A stretch of 64,000 nt of DNA from Proteles cristata cristata (taxonomy: Eukaryota > Chordata > Mammalia > Carnivora > Hyaenidae), in NCBI GenBank assembly GCA_017311185.1, contig JAESUZ010003282.1, positions 806,001 through 870,000 of the forward strand, written 5' to 3'. Numbering within the stretch: position 1 is the first letter of the stretch; every line of letters starts with the position of its first letter. The notes under the pieces were generated by a model that saw nothing but the letters and a program-made list of their open reading frames with translations, was not told the origin of the DNA and ran no database searches. The position numbers were made by a program, and so were the translations under genes. Below, piece after piece: positions 1 to 10,312 of the stretch.

Positions 1-704
1 TTACAGAGACACATTCTATTTGGACGTTGGAATCTTCACCATCTCACTCACTTTATTACATCTTCTCTTTTACTTTCCTTTGAGTATAAATGTAGTTTCT
101 CCAGATCTGCCCACCCTAATGATATTCCCTTCACTACACAAGATGCATAGAAATGCCCAGAGATTTCTCTCACAGGCTCAAAATCTCCCTTTGAAGTTTG
201 GAGAGACAGAGAGACATAAAAGGCAGTGAGAGACTTTACTTTCAAGGGAGAGCAGAGAGAGAAGATTGAAACATTTATAATTGAATATCTTTTACAATCC
301 CCATCTCTCTGAGAATCACTGCCCAGGCTGCCTGGATTTCCTTCCCGGAGACAAGGAAGGGATCTGTCTCACTGAGTACACACAGAACTGTGCTTGGGGG
401 CAGAGAGCCAAAATTGCTTTCTGTTTATCATGGGAAAGAGCTCAAGGTACTTAGTTTTGAGCTGCACTGAATCTAGTATCATTCATCTGTTTATGTTCTT
501 TTAAAAAAAAAAAAAGCCTTTAAAAATTCAATGCAGAGCAACAATAACAACAAAAAAGCAAATTGTCCTTTGATTCCATAATGGCTTTTATTCCCCAGAA
601 CTGCAGTGTGCAAATAAAGGAAAGCAAATTATGTTCTGAATTAAACTTTTCTTGCTTCGGCGAGGCTGAGTCACCTTTGACGTTCCATTTTTTTTTTTTT
701 ACAG
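1..704. other. Unique sequence, no recognised gene
   Basis: I recognise no repeat family and no coding gene here. The stretch has an A-run at about 503-515 and ends in a 13-base T-run leading into AG at 703-704, which could act as a splice acceptor for the candidate exon that follows. Short open frames on both strands overlap one another and resemble nothing known. Confidence 0.5.
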
Positions 705-798
705 AGCCGGCCGCATGTCTAGAGTTATTTTCAAAGATGTCACGTACGAACCTGCAAACTTCAGGATGTTCCACTTCGGGCAAGTCATCTAAAGGAAG
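705..798 (+). other. Candidate internal exon (94 bp), unproven
   Basis: A long pyrimidine run ending in ACAG at 701-704 precedes this segment and GTAACG follows it at 799, so both intron borders fit the AG/GT rule. One of three frames is open from end to end (about 30 codons). A second frame starts with ATG at 714 and reads to a stop near 789. The segment keeps several CpGs, including GCCGGCCGC and CACGTACG, which is uncommon in neutral cat intergenic DNA. I do not recognise the peptide in any frame. It could be a coding exon, an exon of a non-coding RNA, or a chance pairing of splice motifs, since such pairs are common in mammalian DNA. Confidence 0.25.
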
Positions 799-1654
799 GT
801 AACGGAGCTGAGTTTACCCGTATGTTTCCCTGGGCTTTGGTTCCCTCCCAAATCTATCGGTATCTACAGTAGCATCCAGAATATTAAAGTACAGTCATTA
901 TAGATGCAGGCCTCTCTGGTTCTCTTGGATACACCACAGATGGCAAGATGCAATCAGAGGGGGAAGATAAGTGCATTAAACTTCTCCTTGCATACATCCC
1001 ATGGTAGGGAGATAAGCAAACGGTAAGCAGTTTTTCAGTAAACAACTTCAGAATGTTTCTTAGGCTTTCAAATAGCCAAGAACACAAGCATTAGCGCATG
1101 GTCCTAATAACTTATATAAATCCGTGGCGCATTCAGAAAGAATGCTCTCTGCAGAAGGGGAGAAGAGAGTGACGTAGAAGGTACTTAATTAGCCTTAAGC
1201 AGAGGACCTAAACAGTAGTAGTCTCCAGCTATGTGTTCCTTTTTGTAGAATTTGCTTTTTCAGTAAATGCCAGACATGAAGGCTTCCTGTGCAGTTAGTC
1301 CCAAATTTCTCTACGGGAAGAGTTTGGGGCATCAATCTGGTGAGAGAGCAAATGCAGTGAGTCTTAACTCTGTTCATTTAGAAGTGCCTATTTTATTTAG
1401 ATCACATCAATATCCAGAATATCTTGGAGAGTGCCAATGGAGATTATTTGAGGAGAGGGAGCTGGCTGGCACCCTTCCAAGCCATTCCTACCTCAGTGCC
1501 ATGTGTGGGCAGAGTCCAGTCTTCCACAGCATCAAGTTATCATTTCAAAATACTTCTGAGAAATATTCACATTCAATGATTGGAAACAAGCCTCCAGAGA
1601 AAGCCATGGAATCAATGGGAATACCTCTGATTTGTTTTTTTTGAGTTTTAAAGG
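799..1654. other. Unique sequence, no recognised gene
   Basis: No repeat family was recognised. A 125-codon open frame at 1267-1644 has no recognisable domain or membrane segment and is within chance expectation. The sequence passes into a MIR relic near 1655. Confidence 0.45.
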
Positions 1655-2145
1655 AGGCTGGTCAGTGTATGGCTTGGGGCATGGATTTTAGAGTCAGAGA
1701 GAATTGGTTTTTGGTTTTGTTTTGTTTTATTTTGTTTTGAGAGAGACAGGGTGCGAGTAGGGGAAGGGCAGCGAGACAGAGTGAGAATATCAAACAGGCT
1801 CTGTGCTGTCAGTGCAGAGCCCAGCACTGAGCTCTAACTCGTGAAACTGTGAGATCATGACCTGAACCTCAGTCAAGAGTCGGATGCTCAATTGACTGAG
1901 CCACCCAGGTGCCCCAAATGGAATTGTTGCTAAAGCCCAGTCCCACCATTTATTTGTTGGCTGACCTTGGGCAAATCCTTTTATCTCCCCGACTCTCAGA
2001 TTCTTTTCTTGTAACTAACCTACTGCCTAGGATTATGTGGGTGAAGACAGTACGTGTATAGTTCTGAAGACATTGCTTGGTACCTCATCAGTGCTTAGAA
2101 ATGGTAGCTATTACAATTACTATCATTGCTGTTATTATTTTATTG
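1655..2145 (+). repeat. MIR SINE relic split by a later SINE
   Basis: Two parts of one old tRNA-derived MIR element lie at about 1655-1710 and 1916-2145. The first carries the tRNA-like head (GCATGGATTTTAGAGTCAGA). The second carries the core with GACCTTGGGCAAATCC and then the 3' end with CAGTGCTTAGAAATGGTAGC. The order and orientation are continuous across the younger SINE, so the SINE landed inside the MIR. Heavily mutated and presumed inactive. Confidence 0.8.
1711..1915 (-). mobile_element. SINEC_Fc-type carnivore SINE inside MIR
   Basis: Read on the minus strand this is a tRNA-derived SINE. Its head is at the right end (complement of GCCACCCAGGTGCCCC), followed by the A-box and B-box region, a CT-rich body and a tail seen here as T-rich TTTTG repeats at the left. 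It keeps the extra segment between the A- and B-boxes (complement of AGTCAAGAGTCGGATGCTC), which marks an older subtype. Likely target duplications are GAATTGGTTT and GGAATTGTTG. Confidence 0.9.
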
Positions 2146-2230
2146 AACCAGTATCTGCCCTGATGTGTCGCCCTTCAGTGTATTATCCTCGTTCATTCAC
2201 TCAACCAAAAATAGGCTTTATCTTGACCCA

Positions 2231-2880
2231 GGCTTTGGCATAGGTCAGGAAGACACTTAGTTGAGCAGTTGAAAGTTTGGCAAAATGGAAAGACTTGCAC
2301 ATGAATTTATTTCTAACAATACCTTGACAATTACGTATAAGTTCTAGGGGTGCTCTGAGAAGCAGGCTGTGAATCCTGACTGTGGGGACTGGAATAGGCT
2401 TTGTAGAAGAGCTGACCGATTTTAGTGGTTCCAAAAGATGAATAGAAGCTCAGTGGCTGGGGAGTGGGATGGGAGTGGAGAATTTCAGACTGAAAGGAAG
2501 AACTGTGTGAGTAAAGGAAAATGTGTTTAGAAGTACCAAGTTCCTGAGAATGATTAGTCCTCAGAAACCAGAGAGTAATTTTAATGAAAGGGAGGTTGGG
2601 ATAGGTGAGGAGTGGCAGGAAGAGAATCTGACGTGTAGTCAGAAACCCTGGAAGACGGAAGGGTTCCCACTTATGCTGTGTGTACAGCAGAGGCATTGTG
2701 AGGTTTAAGCCAGGAGATGTCACAGTGCAAATCTTACTGTGCATTTTGGAAAGATAATTCTGGTATGTTGTGAAGGGTCTGTGTGGGAGAAATATGAGGT
2801 GAGATGCAGAGACACTAATTAGAAAATGATTGCAATAAGGAGGCATTTGAGTTCAGAGGCAGTGGTAACAGAGAGAGATG
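2231..2880 (+). repeat. Possible ancient mammalian repeat, family not assigned
   Basis: Phrases such as TTTTGGAAAGATAATTCTGG, ATTGCAATAAGGAGGCATTT and GTAACAGAGAGAGATGG resemble a widespread old mammalian interspersed repeat that I remember but cannot name with confidence. The 171-codon minus-strand open frame across it (2331-2846) shows no recognisable protein feature. Confidence 0.4.
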
Positions 2881-3720
2881 GTGTATTTCACAGATAGAAA
2901 GGCAGGACTCTGCAGTGAAAATATTTACCCCTCACTGAAGAGTCACTTTCAAATATTCTAAGACAACTGTTGTGAGCTTTCTGAATCGTCCATTTATCAA
3001 ACCAAACATCTCCCACCTCTTTGTTTTGATTTAGAGATACCTTGTCTTCCCCAGCATAGTTTCTGTGATTAATCTAAGTTTGTCATTTTTCTCTCTTAAA
3101 ATGAACTGAATTGAAACCCATATTCAAATATAGGTCCATCACCCCACCAGCAACAAGATAGTGTACTGTACATTTATTATAAAATGGCATTATGTCTTTA
3201 AAAGTCTGGTCATAATCTTGGCATCTTTTGAAACTGCGGTCACCTAATACCCCCAAGACTTTCTTTTTCCACGTTAACTGTTACTATGCTACCTTTCAGC
3301 ATCTGATTTGGAAGGTTCCTAGTTATCCATATAATCTGATATTTTGACAGGCTGAATTAGTTGGGCAGGTGTCTGGGAAAATCCCTGGAAGATTATATTA
3401 TGAAATGGCTTATGTTTCTAAATAAGTAAGAGTGATTTATGGATAACCACATCTATTAAGCTGTTTGCTAAGCTGTTGGTATAGACTTATAAAGAATAAA
3501 TAGTGATTCAAAACATTTATCTTAAATCTGGAGTCTAAAACACTTAGTTCAAGAATCCACCCCACCTCCTGACAAGCTGTTTTATAACAGAGCACTTTTA
3601 AAGGAATGGGGAATCTATCTTTAAAAAAATACTTTTAAGCTTCATTCAATTCATAGATCAACAAATTCAATTACAGTTTCTCATAAACCCAAATCATCTA
3701 GATATAAATAAGATGTCACA
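2881..3720. other. Unique, AT-rich sequence
   Basis: I saw no gene, repeat family or low-complexity array here. It ends exactly at the head of the next SINE. Confidence 0.45.
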
Positions 3721-3940
3721 GGGGCGCCTGGATGGCTCAGTCGGTTAAATGTCCGACTTTGGCTCAGGTCATGATCTCAGTTTGTGGGTTCAAGCCTCAT
3801 GTCGGGCTCTATGCTGACAGCTAGCTCGGAGCCTGGAGCCTGTTTCAGATTCTGTATCTCCCTCTCTCTCTGAACCTCCCCTATTCGTGCTGTCTCCCTC
3901 TCTCTATCAGAAATAAATAAAATACAAATAAAATAAATAA
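3721..3940 (+). mobile_element. SINEC_Fc-type carnivore SINE
   Basis: A full-length element begins with GGGGCGCCTGGATGGCTCAG. It has an A-box (TGGCTCAGTCGG), a degenerate B-box (GGTTCAAGCCTC), the felid segment with GCTGACAGCTAGCTCGGAGC, a CT-rich body and a tail of AAATAAA repeats. An AAGATG motif occurs both before the head and after the tail (AAGATGTCACA and AAGATGGCATA), which fits a short, slightly diverged target duplication. Transcription would be by Pol III from the internal promoter; mutations in the boxes suggest it is inactive. Confidence 0.93.
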
Positions 3941-4024
3941 GATGGCATAAAGATAATTCATGTTAAAAAAATAACTTAATATTTTTATTGGTAAGCTCAT
4001 GATGGTTGTCATGGACAGATCATC

Positions 4025-4140
4025 CTCAGGACGCCTTAGTTTCCCCCTCTGTAAAATATGGGAAAAAACAATGAAAATAGTAATAGTATCTCATGGGATC
4101 ATTATGAGGATTAATCATATTTGTAGGATTGTTACAATTC
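4025..4140 (+). repeat. MIR relic (3' half)
   Basis: The order TTAGTTTCCCCCTCTGTAAA, an AATAGTAATAGTATCTCAT block and TATGAGGATTAATCAT matches the MIR core and 3' half. The head is missing. Confidence 0.65.
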
Positions 4141-4324
4141 TGCCAGTCTTATAAAAAGTACTATATAAGTAAGCATAATGTAAAGGTTTGTTAACCAAAT
4201 AAGCATAATTTTCTTCCATCACTAACAAATGTAAGTAATCAGCACCTACACAGAGAAGAGTGAAGACTTCACTCATATTCTCTATTCTCTAGTTTACCCT
4301 CAGCTGAATAAGAATATTTGATCA

Positions 4325-4395
4325 TTCACCAAGAAGCATTTACTAAGTACTTACTATATTCCAGACACTGTGTTTAACTTGTGCTTATAAAATAT
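4325..4395 (-). repeat. MIR relic, short
   Basis: GCATTTACTAAGTACTTACT followed by CCAGACACTGTG is the complement of a MIR 3' end. Only the terminal part is recognisable. Confidence 0.55.
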
Positions 4396-4432
4396 TAAAA
4401 TACATGAATTTGCTTTAAAAATTTGGAGTCTA

Positions 4433-4643
4433 CAGGGTACTTGGGTGGCTCAGTCAGTTAAGCGTCCAACTTCGGCTCAAGTCATGATCTTACGGTTCAT
4501 GGTTTCGAGCCCTGCGTCAGGCACTGTGCTGGCAGCTAGCTCAGAGCCTGGAGCCTGCTTTGGATTCTGTGTCTCCCTCTCTCTCTGACCCTCCCCTGCT
4601 CATGCTGCCTCTCTCTGTCTCTCAGAAATAAGGAAAACATTAA
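4433..4643 (+). mobile_element. SINEC_Fc-type SINE, first of a tandem pair
   Basis: The head is CAGGGTACTTGGGTGGCTC (the first bases differ from the usual GGGGCGCC). It has A-box TGGCTCAGTCAG, B-box GGTTTCGAGCCC, the GGCAGCTAGCTCAGAGCC segment, a CT-rich body and a short A-rich tail (AAGGAAAACATTAAAAA). Target duplications flank it on both sides and one of them is shared with the next element. Confidence 0.93.
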
Positions 4644-4658
4644 AAAAATTTGGAGTCT

Positions 4659-4872
4659 GGGGGCACCTTGGTGGCTCAGTCAGTTAGGCATCCGACTTCA
4701 GCTCAGGTCATGATCTCATGGCTCATGAGTTTGAGGCCTGCATTGGGTTCTGTGCTGACAGCTCAGAGCCTGGAGCCTGCTTCAGATTCTGTGTTTCTCT
4801 CTCTCTTTGCCTCTCCCCCACTCATGCTTTGTCTCTGTCTCTCTCTCAAAAATAAACATTAATTTTTTTTTT
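4659..4872 (+). mobile_element. SINEC_Fc-type SINE, second of a tandem pair
   Basis: The head is GGGGGCACCTTGGTGGCTC, with a B-box region degraded to GAGTTTGAGGCCT, then GCTGACAGCTCAGAGCC, a CT-rich body and the tail CAAAAATAAACATTAA followed by a T-run. It lies in the same orientation as the SINE to its left with only the target-site copy between them. Confidence 0.93.
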
Positions 4873-4886
4873 AATTTGGAGTCTAG

Positions 4887-6383
4887 TAATTTTAACAAAG
4901 CTTAAACCACAAGTATAGCACAGGCCACATGGATAAATTAGTGCTTCCAGTCATATAGTACTTGGGCATCTGTATGTAATTAGGTATTTTCTTAAAAAAC
5001 TGAATACAGCAGTATGACTGTGGCATGCGGTAGGGGGTTGGGGCCTATAATGCATTTTCTCTTAAAAATAAGTTTTTAATATATTTATAATATAGCCACC
5101 ATTGATCTCTTTAGAAACAGAGGAGAAATACTGAGTGTGGGATACAATGGAGGAAAAGCTAGTGTCAAATTAAAGGTAGAAAGTAATGATAGGCATATTT
5201 GTGCATCGTGGAAGTTATCTTTCTCAGACTGCTTCAGACAGTCATTGTCATCTCAAACCTTTTTGTTTTTTGCACTGAAGTAATAAACATAAACCATGCA
5301 TATTTGACACACAGATCAATAAACTACCTTCTCCTATCTGTACCTTCCAGCACCTCACACATAAACCAGAGATCAAGTGGCATTGTGCAAACATTGATCT
5401 TTCACTACCCTACCGTGGTCATTCCAAACACTTCCAGTTGTTCCTATTTGACAAGATTGTTATAAGTTAGTTCACCAAGCAGACATCTATACTTATTAGG
5501 ATGACCCCTGAAATGGTGAGAGTAGCTGTGTAGTGCTTTCCTGCCTGTACCCAAGTCTACATGTCCTTTTCTCACATGCAGCCCGAGATAGAGCTTGTAT
5601 AAATAATAAGGCTGCATCCAACCTGTGTCCCAGATCGGAGGAACTTAAACTGGTTCTGTCCAGTGCCACTCCCTTTTCTCTATCACCCTTCTTTCTGGAA
5701 CACTGTAGAATAAACTGAGGTGATCAACTGGATGGGGCCAATCCAGGTCTTCAGGCACAGGAGGGTGTCACATCCACTGGGACTTCACTGAGTGCAATGG
5801 GGGTCATCCGTGAAGGCCAGTGTCCCTGTGTGGAGAACGGGAAGGCAGCCTTGTTGAAGCCTTGGCTTTAAACTTAGGATAGATTTCATTGGGGCGAAGG
5901 CTAGATGTTCTGAAAATTATGATATGGCGTCCACAGAGCTCTTGCATGCAGCAAAAACGTCCGTGCTGGAAGGAACTTGGCTGAGACATCTCTCATTCCT
6001 GTATGAGCCCTGCAGACTCACCGCATTTTCAGAATCTTTCTTTTCTATCTTCTCCTCTCAAATGCGTTGCCTCCATTTTTATGCTTTTGACACAAATGTA
6101 TCTATATAATGCATCTAACAGAATTTAAACATTTAATAACACTAGAGACTGCTTGGCAGGCTATTTCTGCTTTCTACTCTGGCAAACTTGAGGACATGGA
6201 CAAGGAACCTGCTAACTGTTTGAATGAAGGTACTTAGGGGAGAGAAAGGACAGGTTTTGAAGGGATGCGGAATATAAGCAAGAGAAAGAAAAATTGGCTA
6301 GCATTTCAAACAACTCTACAACAGCTCAGTTATGTGTGGGGGCCACCCATGTTTCACGGACCCTGGAGTGAAGTTGCAGGCAT
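4887..6383. other. Mostly unique sequence, no recognised gene
   Basis: I recognise neither a coding gene nor a clear repeat family. The short open frames (up to 88 codons) have no recognisable content. Weakly L2-like wording appears around 5400-5500, but too little to annotate. Confidence 0.4.
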
Positions 6384-6572
6384 TCCATTCCTCTTCTGGA
6401 ACTTGATGGCTGAGTAATTTTCAGCAAGCGATCTTCTCTCTCTAAGCCTCAATGAGGTCCTTGTCTGTAGGTAATGATAACAATAGCACTCTTCCTCATG
6501 GGCTGTTTATGAGGATTAAGTGAGTAAATGTGAAATGTACTTAGAAGCATGCATTAATAAGCATTCAGAAGT
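6384..6572 (+). repeat. MIR relic, most of the element
   Basis: TTCTCTCTCTAAGCCTCAAT, then GTAGGTAATGATAACAATAG, TTATGAGGATTAAGTGAGTA and a terminal ATTAATAAGCATTCAGAAG follow the MIR core-to-3'-end order. Confidence 0.7.
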
Positions 6573-9080
6573 TGAAATGTTTTATTGACCTCTGTTTTTT
6601 ACTTAACAAACTCTGATAGGACCATTATTATAAGTGAATTCATTTTTCAGACTTTCATATTTATACGCCCGGAAAAATACATATTACCAATCCTAAAATT
6701 GACCACGATTCAGAGGGGGTTAGATGGGTAATCTTGTTGTTATGGTAACTATTAAAAGGTAACTATTAGGGCTCTGAAAATATGAAGACAAAAGAGCTTT
6801 GGGACCGAGCTACCGTTGCTATGGATGTAAAGACCAAGGAAAACTTCTCAAGTCTGGGGCAGAAGAGAAGAGTCTGGAACAGGGTGGAAAAGAGCTTTCA
6901 ATGCTGAGCCACTGGTGAAGAATCTCTTAATTTGCCTTAAACGTAACCACCACCAACCACCACTTCCATGCCAGCAGGTATTATTTTTTTTGCTTTTGTT
7001 TTGTTCTGTTTTGTTACCAAATCTCACAGAAGATATTTTCCATGGGAACGTATTTCTGGCTATAAATAGGAAATCAATGGTAAAGCAGGTTTCACTTTGC
7101 TGAGCTTATCGATTCCATAAACACGAAAGCAGCTCCTCTATACGTCTGGCCGGGGCAAAGGGCGCTCGGCAAGGAGCCAGGCTTGTTTCTTTCTAAACTG
7201 CCTTTCTTGGCCCATTCAAATCCAACAGGGCTGAAAAGGAAAAGGGGTGTTCTTCAGCTTCACACAAACTCACAGCCATTTTGATGACAAGAAAGCAGTG
7301 TTGCTTCCCAATGCGTCTTTGTTCGAGTGATAGCAGGCCCATTGAAGCCTCCTGATGGAGCTCATTGAAAATAATAGGCCCCATTATCTTCCCTCGCAAG
7401 GCTGCCATGAGAGCTTCAAAAACTGAAATAATGACAGCACATACTGGATGTACAGTAGAAAGGCATAGCGTGATTATGGGCAATTTCTGGCTCTTTCCTA
7501 CCCACCTCAGCAGATGAGGAGGGGACAGTGGCTCGAGCTGGGACACACAAGGAAGAGGCATTTTGCCTCTCTGCCCTTCGGGGCTGTTTGTATCTTTCGG
7601 ACTTCCATGCTTTGTCTTCAATAGTTTGTGAACGTAAACCATCAATTTCAGAGTCTCTTCAGAAACCAGGGTTTGGAAGTAACAGCTTCTTTAATTCAGT
7701 ATTGAAATACTGTCACATTTGGTTATCTGGTAGGGACCGCGGCTGCAAGATTGGTATGAAATTTCTTTTTGAGACAGCACGCGCTGAAACACAGGGTGAC
7801 CTGGACTCAGTCAATAGAAGATGGCTTCTTTGAGATGGCCAAGTGCCTCCTTTCCCCGGGTCACCTGTTTCTGGAACCCCAGATGGGCCCAGGAAATCAG
7901 ATTCTCTGGTTTTTCAGGAGGCTTTTCAGGAGAGCCCAGTGGGAAGGGGACCAACCTGGAAGGGAGGAAAACATCCTTTCCTAGAAAAACACACTGAACA
8001 AGGGACAAGTCTGTTGGGCTGAGAAATTGCCAGGGGGACAACTCCCCTGGGGACTCGTGATGGATGTGTGGGAAAGGGCTCCCTCAGTGGGAGAACAGAC
8101 CCTATTTCATGAAAGGGGGAGAAAAAAGGGAAGTATTTGCTTCTTTGAAACCTTTCTTTTTGTCGCTTGTTATTATCTCCGTGTTTTCAGAAATGAAATG
8201 TCTTAAAACCACCAACCAACACACACAGACATTATTTTTTTCATTTGAAACAACTCGAGAAAGGACGTGGAGTGCTGTGTACATCACCCTTGGGGCTTAT
8301 ATTTAATATAAGAACAAGATGGTCTCCCTGCTTCCCTTGTGCCCGACTCGAGCTGCGGAGGGGCCCGTGGTTGTTACAGTATCATCTGGCTGTGGCGGCA
8401 AAATGAGAAGTGACAAGAAGGAAAGGGATCAGTGATGGAAACGGCCCACAAATCTGCCCAATGGTTGAGGCTGGCAGTTACACTCACCGGGTCCCAGGCA
8501 GGGAATATTGAGAAGCCGCGACAAGAGTTTATCGGGACTTACATCAAGGAAGTGAACTTCCTCTCCCCACTCATCCTTCTTCTGGCGTATGCTCTTCGAC
8601 ATTCAATCTGGCGTGTGAATGCTTCCTCCAAGGGCCCCAGTCCAGGTGGCAATGTTACTCGATTTGAGAGATGTTACCCCGTGGGAAGCACGTGCCAGTA
8701 CACCTTACCGGCATGTAGGATCAAATGCGTGTACACACATATGGCATGTGTGGCCCCACCTTGTCACATCAAATCTCAGGGGGCCTGAACCAGCAAAAGG
8801 CAAGTGGTGATCCTCTGGGCTGCTTGGCAACTGCAAGGCGTGGTGCTCAGTGGGCCTCAGTACTTTATGCACATACCTCTGGAACTGGATGAAAGGTCCC
8901 TTTACAGTGATTCCAGTCACAGCTCCATGATTGGCACTGAATGTAAAAATCATTACTACTGAAAGTAAAATGTGAGAAGATTTTAAGGGGAAAGAACATA
9001 TTTCTTGCTTATATTTATGGCTTCTCGAATTTGTGTAATTTTTACCTTCCTAAAAACTCTTAGAAGTGGAATGCAATGCC
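6573..9080. other. Low-repeat unique block, possible regulatory DNA
   Basis: About 2.5 kb with no recognised SINE, LINE or LTR. It holds two RFX-like sites (6736-6749 and 6815-6827), a 14-bp direct repeat (GGTAACTATTAAAA then GGTAACTATTAGGG at 6744-6771), a constrained-looking stretch at about 7190-7480 and a moderately CpG-containing stretch at about 8330-8700. A 150-codon minus-strand open frame at 7193-7645 has no recognisable protein features. Whether this is conserved cannot be tested here. Confidence 0.45.
6736..6827. promoter_or_regulatory. Pair of RFX/X-box-like sites
   Basis: GTTGTTATGGTAAC at 6736-6749 is an imperfect palindrome close to the RFX X-box pattern (GTTRCCATGGYAAC). A second copy of the left half and spacer, GTTGCTATGG, lies at 6815-6824, in the same orientation 79 bp on. 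Function is inferred from the motif alone. Confidence 0.3.
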
Positions 9081-9332
9081 AGAATTTCATTATATTTGTT
9101 TTTTTAAGTTTATTTATTTATTTCCAAGAGAGAGCGAGAGAAAACACAAGTGGGAGAGGGCCAGAGACAGAGAGAGACACACACAGAATCCAAAGCAGGT
9201 TCCAGGCTCTGAGCTGTCAGCACAGAGCCCAACACAGGGCTAGAACTCACTAACCATGAGATCATGACCTGAGCCGAAGCTGGGCGCTTATCCAACTGGC
9301 CACCCAGACGCCCCAGATTTCATTATATTTGT
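9081..9332. repeat. Target-site duplication of the enclosed SINE
   Basis: AGAATTTCATTATATTTGTT at 9081-9100 and AGATTTCATTATATTTGTT at about 9315-9333 bracket the SINE. They differ by one indel. Confidence 0.9.
9101..9314 (-). mobile_element. SINEC_Fc-type carnivore SINE
   Basis: On the minus strand it reads from a head at 9314 (GGGGCGTCTGGGTGGCC) through a B-box region and the GCTGACAGCTCAGAGCC segment to a CT-rich body. The tail appears on the plus strand as TTTTTTAAGTTTATTTATTT. It abuts the MLT1 LTR to its right. The target duplication is clear. Confidence 0.95.
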
Positions 9333-9333
9333 T

Positions 9334-9695
9334 GAACTGTCTTATTCCCTTCAGCCTACAGTACTGAAATACTGGACACTGGGTGGCTTCTAAACAGCAG
9401 AAATTTATTTCTCCCAGTTTTGGAGATGGGGAAGTACAAATCAAAGCCAGGCAGATTTGGTATCTGGTGAGCTACTGCCTCCTAGTTCATAGAAGGCACC
9501 TTCTTACTGTGCCCCCACAGAATGAAAGGGGCCAGGGAGCTCTGTGGCCTCTATTTAATAAGGGCACTAATCCCATTCATAGGACTCTACCCTCATGACC
9601 TAATCACGCTTCTGCAACCCCACTCCTAATACCATCACTTTGGGGGTAAGATTTCAGCATATGAGTTTTGGAAGGCCACCAACAGTCAGATGATA
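9334..9695 (-). mobile_element. MLT1-type solo LTR (ERVL-MaLR relic)
   Basis: In plus-strand order: CTTATTCCCTTCAGCC, GGACACTGGGTGGCTTCTAA, CAGCAGAAATTTATTTCTCC, TAAGGGCACTAATCCCATTC, CCTCATGACCTAATCAC and a GGGGGTAAGATTTCAGCATA region. This is the MLT1 LTR read backwards, nearly end to end. No internal retroviral genes lie on either side, so it is a solo LTR, old and diverged. Confidence 0.85.
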
Positions 9696-9918
9696 GAAAA
9701 TAACAATTAAAGTTTCTTTTCTTCACTTTGAATCTGACCGGGTATTTTGTTCTCAGATCATTTGGCTGTTACAGGTACTTTCCCCTGAATTTGTTCTGCT
9801 AACAGCAGCTCTGCTCTGCTAGGCTTATTTCATCCTCTATTTTTTTTTTTTGGGGGGGGGGTGATGGGGAGGTGCATGTGTGTGATATTTGTTTACTTAT
9901 TTCCTTATTTGTGTGTTT

Positions 9919-9943
9919 TTAATATTTTAATGTTTTCTTTATT

Positions 9944-10020
<77 letters not shown>

Positions 10021-10189
10021 AGACAATGAGAGAAAGAGAGAGGCAGAGACTGAGACACAGAATCCCAAGCAGGATCCAGTCTCCAAGCTGTCAGCACAGA
10101 GCCCGGCACAGGGCTCAAATTCACGAGCCTTGAGAACATGATCTGAGCAAAAGTTGGACACTTAACCAACAGAGCCACCCAGGTGCCCC
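9919..10189 (-). mobile_element. SINEC_Fc-type SINE with expanded CT body
   Basis: The head is at the right end (AGAGCCACCCAGGTGCCCCT as the plus strand reads). The B-box region, CTGTCAGCACAGAGCC and a greatly lengthened pyrimidine body follow; on the plus strand this body is a TG run then an AG run. Total length (about 270 bp) exceeds the roughly 215 bp of its neighbours only because of the repeat expansion. Confidence 0.93.
9944..10016. repeat. Compound (TG)n(AG)n microsatellite
   Basis: About 12 uninterrupted TG units run directly into about 24 uninterrupted AG units, inside the body and tail of a SINE. Runs this pure are usually length-variable between individuals. Confidence 0.95.
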
Positions 10190-10312
10190 TTGTTTGTTTA
10201 TTCTTTATGCAAAATGTTGGCCTGCTGATTTAAAAGTATAACAGCCAGTAGGAAAACATTACCAAAAGGGCTCCACCTTTCTGAGACCTTCAGCTTCTCA
10301 ATATTTACCAAA

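Larger units (their letters stand above)
4417..4886. repeat. Triplicated SINE target site (core AATTTGGAGTCT)
   Basis: The 12-base core AATTTGGAGTCT occurs three times: at about 4419-4430 (before the first SINE), 4647-4658 (between the two SINEs) and 4873-4884 (after the second). Each SINE is exactly flanked by two copies. This is the signature of two successive L1-machinery insertions at the same target, the second into one copy of the first one's duplication. Confidence 0.9.

Noticed and set aside
2331..2846. 171-codon minus-strand open frame
   Set aside because: No domain or recognisable sequence. One or two frames of this length are expected by chance in 64 kb over six frames. It overlaps a probable old repeat.
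7193..7645. 150-codon minus-strand open frame over a constrained-looking block
   Set aside because: No recognisable protein features. The block reads better as non-coding, and length alone is not evidence.
9334..9695. LTR checked for an attached provirus
   Set aside because: The flanks are a SINE and unique DNA. No retroviral internal region is present, so it is a solo LTR. The same holds for 16352-16719 and 20837-21199.
9939..10178. Serine/leucine and histidine/threonine repeat frames across the microsatellite
   Set aside because: These are translations of a TG/AG repeat, not protein.
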